DNA from: CAYRNR01 sp964425605
GTDB lineage: Bacteria; Myxococcota_A; UBA796; UBA9615; CAYRNR01
Direction of reading: 5' to 3'
Length of the DNA stretch: 64,000 nucleotides
NCBI GenBank assembly: GCA_964425605.1
Contig: CAYRNR010000017.1
Location: 1-64,000, forward strand
The position numbers were made by a program, and so were the translations under genes. Positions 62,359 through 64,000 of this stretch are shown here, in pieces. How positions within the stretch are numbered: position 1 is the first letter of the stretch; each line of letters begins with the position of its first letter. The notes under the pieces are model-generated. The model ran no database searches. It was given only the letters and a program-made list of their open reading frames with translations, and was not told the origin of the DNA.

Positions 62359-63873
62359 ATGTTCGACAAGGTCCTCGTCGCCAACCGCGGCGAGATTGCC
62401 ATCCGTGTGATCCGCGCTTGCCGGGAGCTGGGGGTCGGCACCGTCGCGGTCTACTCCGACGTCGACCGCCGGGAGCTGCACGTCCGGCTCGCCGACGAGG
62501 CTCACCTGATCGGCGAGGCGCCGGCCGCCAGCAGCTACCTCGACGCGGACAAGCTGATCGCGACCGCGAGGGAGGCCGGCGCGGACGCCATCCACCCCGG
62601 GTACGGTTTCCTCTCCGAGAACGCAGCCTTCGCGCGGGCCGTGGAGGCCGCGGGGCTGGGCTGGATCGGACCCTCCGCCGACGCCATCGCCCGCATGGGG
62701 GACAAGATCCAGGCCCGCAAGGCCGCCGTCGAGGCGGACGTCCCGCTCATCCCGGGGACGCAGGGTGTGGTCGAGGACGAGGCCGCCGCCCGGCAGATCG
62801 CCGACGAGATCGGCTACCCGCTGATGATCAAGGCGGCCGGTGGTGGTGGCGGCAAGGGCATCCGGATCGTTCGGGAGGCCGCAGAGCTCGAGAACTCGTT
62901 CCGCCGGGCGTCCAGCGAGGCCGGCGCCTCTTTTGGCAACGCCGAGGTCTACATCGAGAAGTACTTCGACCAGGCCCGCCACATCGAGATCCAGGTCCTC
63001 GCCGACCGCCACGGCAACGCGGTCCACCTCGGCGAGCGCGAGTGCTCGATCCAGCGGCGCCACCAGAAGGTCATCGAGGAGGCCCCCTCGCCGGTCATCG
63101 ATCCGCAGACGCGCGCGCGCATGGGCGCCGCAGCCGTCGCGCTCACCCAGCAGGTCGGATACGTCAACGCCGGGACCGTCGAGTTCCTGGTGGCCGAGGA
63201 CGGGGAGTTCTACTTCCTCGAGATGAACACACGCCTGCAGGTGGAACACCCGGTGACCGAGCTGGTCTACGGGATCGACCTGGTCGAGGCCCAGCTCCGC
63301 ATCGCCACGGGCCAACCCCTGCCGTTCACGCAGGCGGAGATCCAGCCGCGCGGCTGGGCGCTCGAGGCCCGCGTCACGGCCGAGGACACCGAGAACGGCT
63401 TCGTGCCCTCACCCGGCCGTATCGCGTCGCTGACCCTGCCCGGCGGGCCGCACGTGCGCCTCGACGGCTGCCTGTACCCGGGCCAGGAGATCACGCTCAA
63501 CTACGACCCGATGGTGGCCAAGCTCGTCGTGTGGGGCCGCGACCGCGACGAGGCGTCGCGTCGCCTCGCCCGCGCCCTCGACGAGTTCTCCGTCGTCGGC
63601 GTCGACACCAACATCCGGCTCCTGGGGCGCATCGTCGCCAGCGACGAGTTTCGGACCGGCCGCGTACACACGGCCTGGCTCGAACCCTGGCTCCAGCAGC
63701 AGGGCACCGCGGCCGACGAGGACTCGGAGCGGCTGGCCGCCGTCGTCGCGGCCCTCCACGTCCACCGGCATCGCTTCGACCGGACGGCCTCCGCGGACCC
63801 GGGGGGCGCCGAGCGGGGCTCGCAGTGGGCCCTGGCCGGACGCCTCGAGGCCGTGGGAAGGGGGCTGCGATGA
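62359..63873 (+). CDS. accC: Biotin carboxylase subunit of an acyl-CoA carboxylase
   Basis: This 504-residue protein has the ATP-grasp biotin carboxylase motifs: LVANRGEIAIRVIRA, HPGYGFLSEN, IKAAGGGGGKGIRIV, RHIEIQVLADRHGN, GERECSIQRRHQKVIEEAPSP and EMNTRLQVEHPVTE. It uses ATP and bicarbonate to carboxylate biotin. It is longer than AccC (about 450), closer to the biotin carboxylase of propionyl- or methylcrotonyl-type carboxylases, with the biotin carrier as a separate following gene. The stop overlaps the next ATG. Confidence 0.94.
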   Translation: MFDKVLVANRGEIAIRVIRACRELGVGTVAVYSDVDRRELHVRLADEAHLIGEAPAASSYLDADKLIATAREAGADAIHPGYGFLSENAAFARAVEAAGLGWIGPSADAIARMGDKIQARKAAVEADVPLIPGTQGVVEDEAAARQIADEIGYPLMIKAAGGGGGKGIRIVREAAELENSFRRASSEAGASFGNAEVYIEKYFDQARHIEIQVLADRHGNAVHLGERECSIQRRHQKVIEEAPSPVIDPQTRARMGAAAVALTQQVGYVNAGTVEFLVAEDGEFYFLEMNTRLQVEHPVTELVYGIDLVEAQLRIATGQPLPFTQAEIQPRGWALEARVTAEDTENGFVPSPGRIASLTLPGGPHVRLDGCLYPGQEITLNYDPMVAKLVVWGRDRDEASRRLARALDEFSVVGVDTNIRLLGRIVASDEFRTGRVHTAWLEPWLQQQGTAADEDSERLAAVVAALHVHRHRFDRTASADPGGAERGSQWALAGRLEAVGRGLR

Positions 63874-64000
63874 GGGAGGAGCTAGCCCGCTATCACGTCT
63901 TCGTGCAAGGACGTCAGTACGAGGTCACGGTGGACGAGCAGACCGGCGCCGTGGCCGTGGACGACCAGCCCTACGACATCGATCTCGTCCCGGTGGAGGA
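63870..64000 (+). CDS. Biotin carboxyl carrier-like protein, 3' partial
   Basis: The start overlaps the biotin carboxylase stop (ATGA). About 43 residues are visible before the window end, with the beta-strand pattern YHVFVQGRQYEVTVDEQTG and VDDQPYDIDL that leads into biotinyl domains of decarboxylase/carboxylase gamma or BCCP subunits. The biotinylated Lys lies outside the window. Confidence 0.7.
   Translation, partial: MREELARYHVFVQGRQYEVTVDEQTGAVAVDDQPYDIDLVPVE

Overview
The window is high-GC DNA (roughly 68-70% by eye) with dense genes, many ATGA/GTGA overlaps and no intergenic gap above 300 bases. Two proteins end in a Cys motif, a hydrophobic stretch and an Arg cluster, like the MYXO-CTERM sorting tag. 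Others carry Asp-rich GDDDDSA linkers, FG-GAP repeats, an AgmX/PglI domain and a Ser/Thr kinase. Together these point to a Myxococcota-like (former Deltaproteobacteria) bacterium. HdrA/MvhD/Nuo-type flavin-FeS proteins, a glycyl radical enzyme and benzoyl-CoA-reductase-type proteins indicate an anaerobic metabolism. I found no tRNA, rRNA, CRISPR array or insertion sequence.

1-7.5 kb: the 3' part of an operon encoding a tandem HdrA-like protein, an MvhD-like selenoprotein read through an in-frame UGA, NuoE/NuoF/HoxU-like subunits and FdhD. The order and the selenocysteine match BamE-F-G-H-I, the electron-input arm of the tungsten (class II) benzoyl-CoA reductase, so BamB-D-like genes are expected just upstream of the window. 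7.5-16.2 kb, mostly minus strand: an AAA ATPase with a predicted leaderless promoter, a Cys-rich lipoprotein, an M1 peptidase, and a MerR-controlled operon (SRPBCC protein, MerR regulator, alpha/beta hydrolase, sorted metallopeptidase), then an AgmX-like protein. 16.4-20.1 kb: a lipoprotein, two FtsX-type permeases without an ATPase, and two small membrane proteins.

20.1-24.3 kb: a TetR regulator and a 1109-residue protein that fuses a radical SAM activase to a glycyl radical enzyme, with matching palindromic operators upstream of the regulator and inside the start of the fused gene. A small Com-like zinc ribbon with a structured leader follows. 24.5-28.4 kb: an envelope protein, a cytochrome c, an M28 peptidase and an Asp-rich lipoprotein. 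28.4-32.8 kb: a sigma-54 two-component system flanked by two sigma-54 promoters and two related activator-site candidates, driving a single-domain response regulator and a C_GCAxxG redox protein. 32.9-36.5 kb: a sulfatase, a lipoprotein, a GIY-YIG protein and purC.

36.6-47.7 kb: a TetR-controlled operon with two acyl-CoA dehydrogenase-like proteins, two unknown helical proteins, four genes resembling the ATP-driven class I benzoyl-CoA reductase/2-hydroxyacyl-CoA dehydratase set in the order C-B-A-D, and a protein with a CODH/ACS-like Cys tail followed by a CooC-type maturation ATPase. Finding this set about 30 kb from a BamEFGHI-like module is the most striking feature of the window. 47.8-64 kb: an arylsulfotransferase-like lipoprotein, a BAX-inhibitor-like protein, a Rieske-like protein with altered ligands, a GT-C glycosyltransferase, an amidase, a flavin reductase-like protein, an FG-GAP protein, two tandem paralogues with a Ser/Thr kinase and lipoproteins, and the start of an acyl-CoA carboxylase operon cut by the window end.
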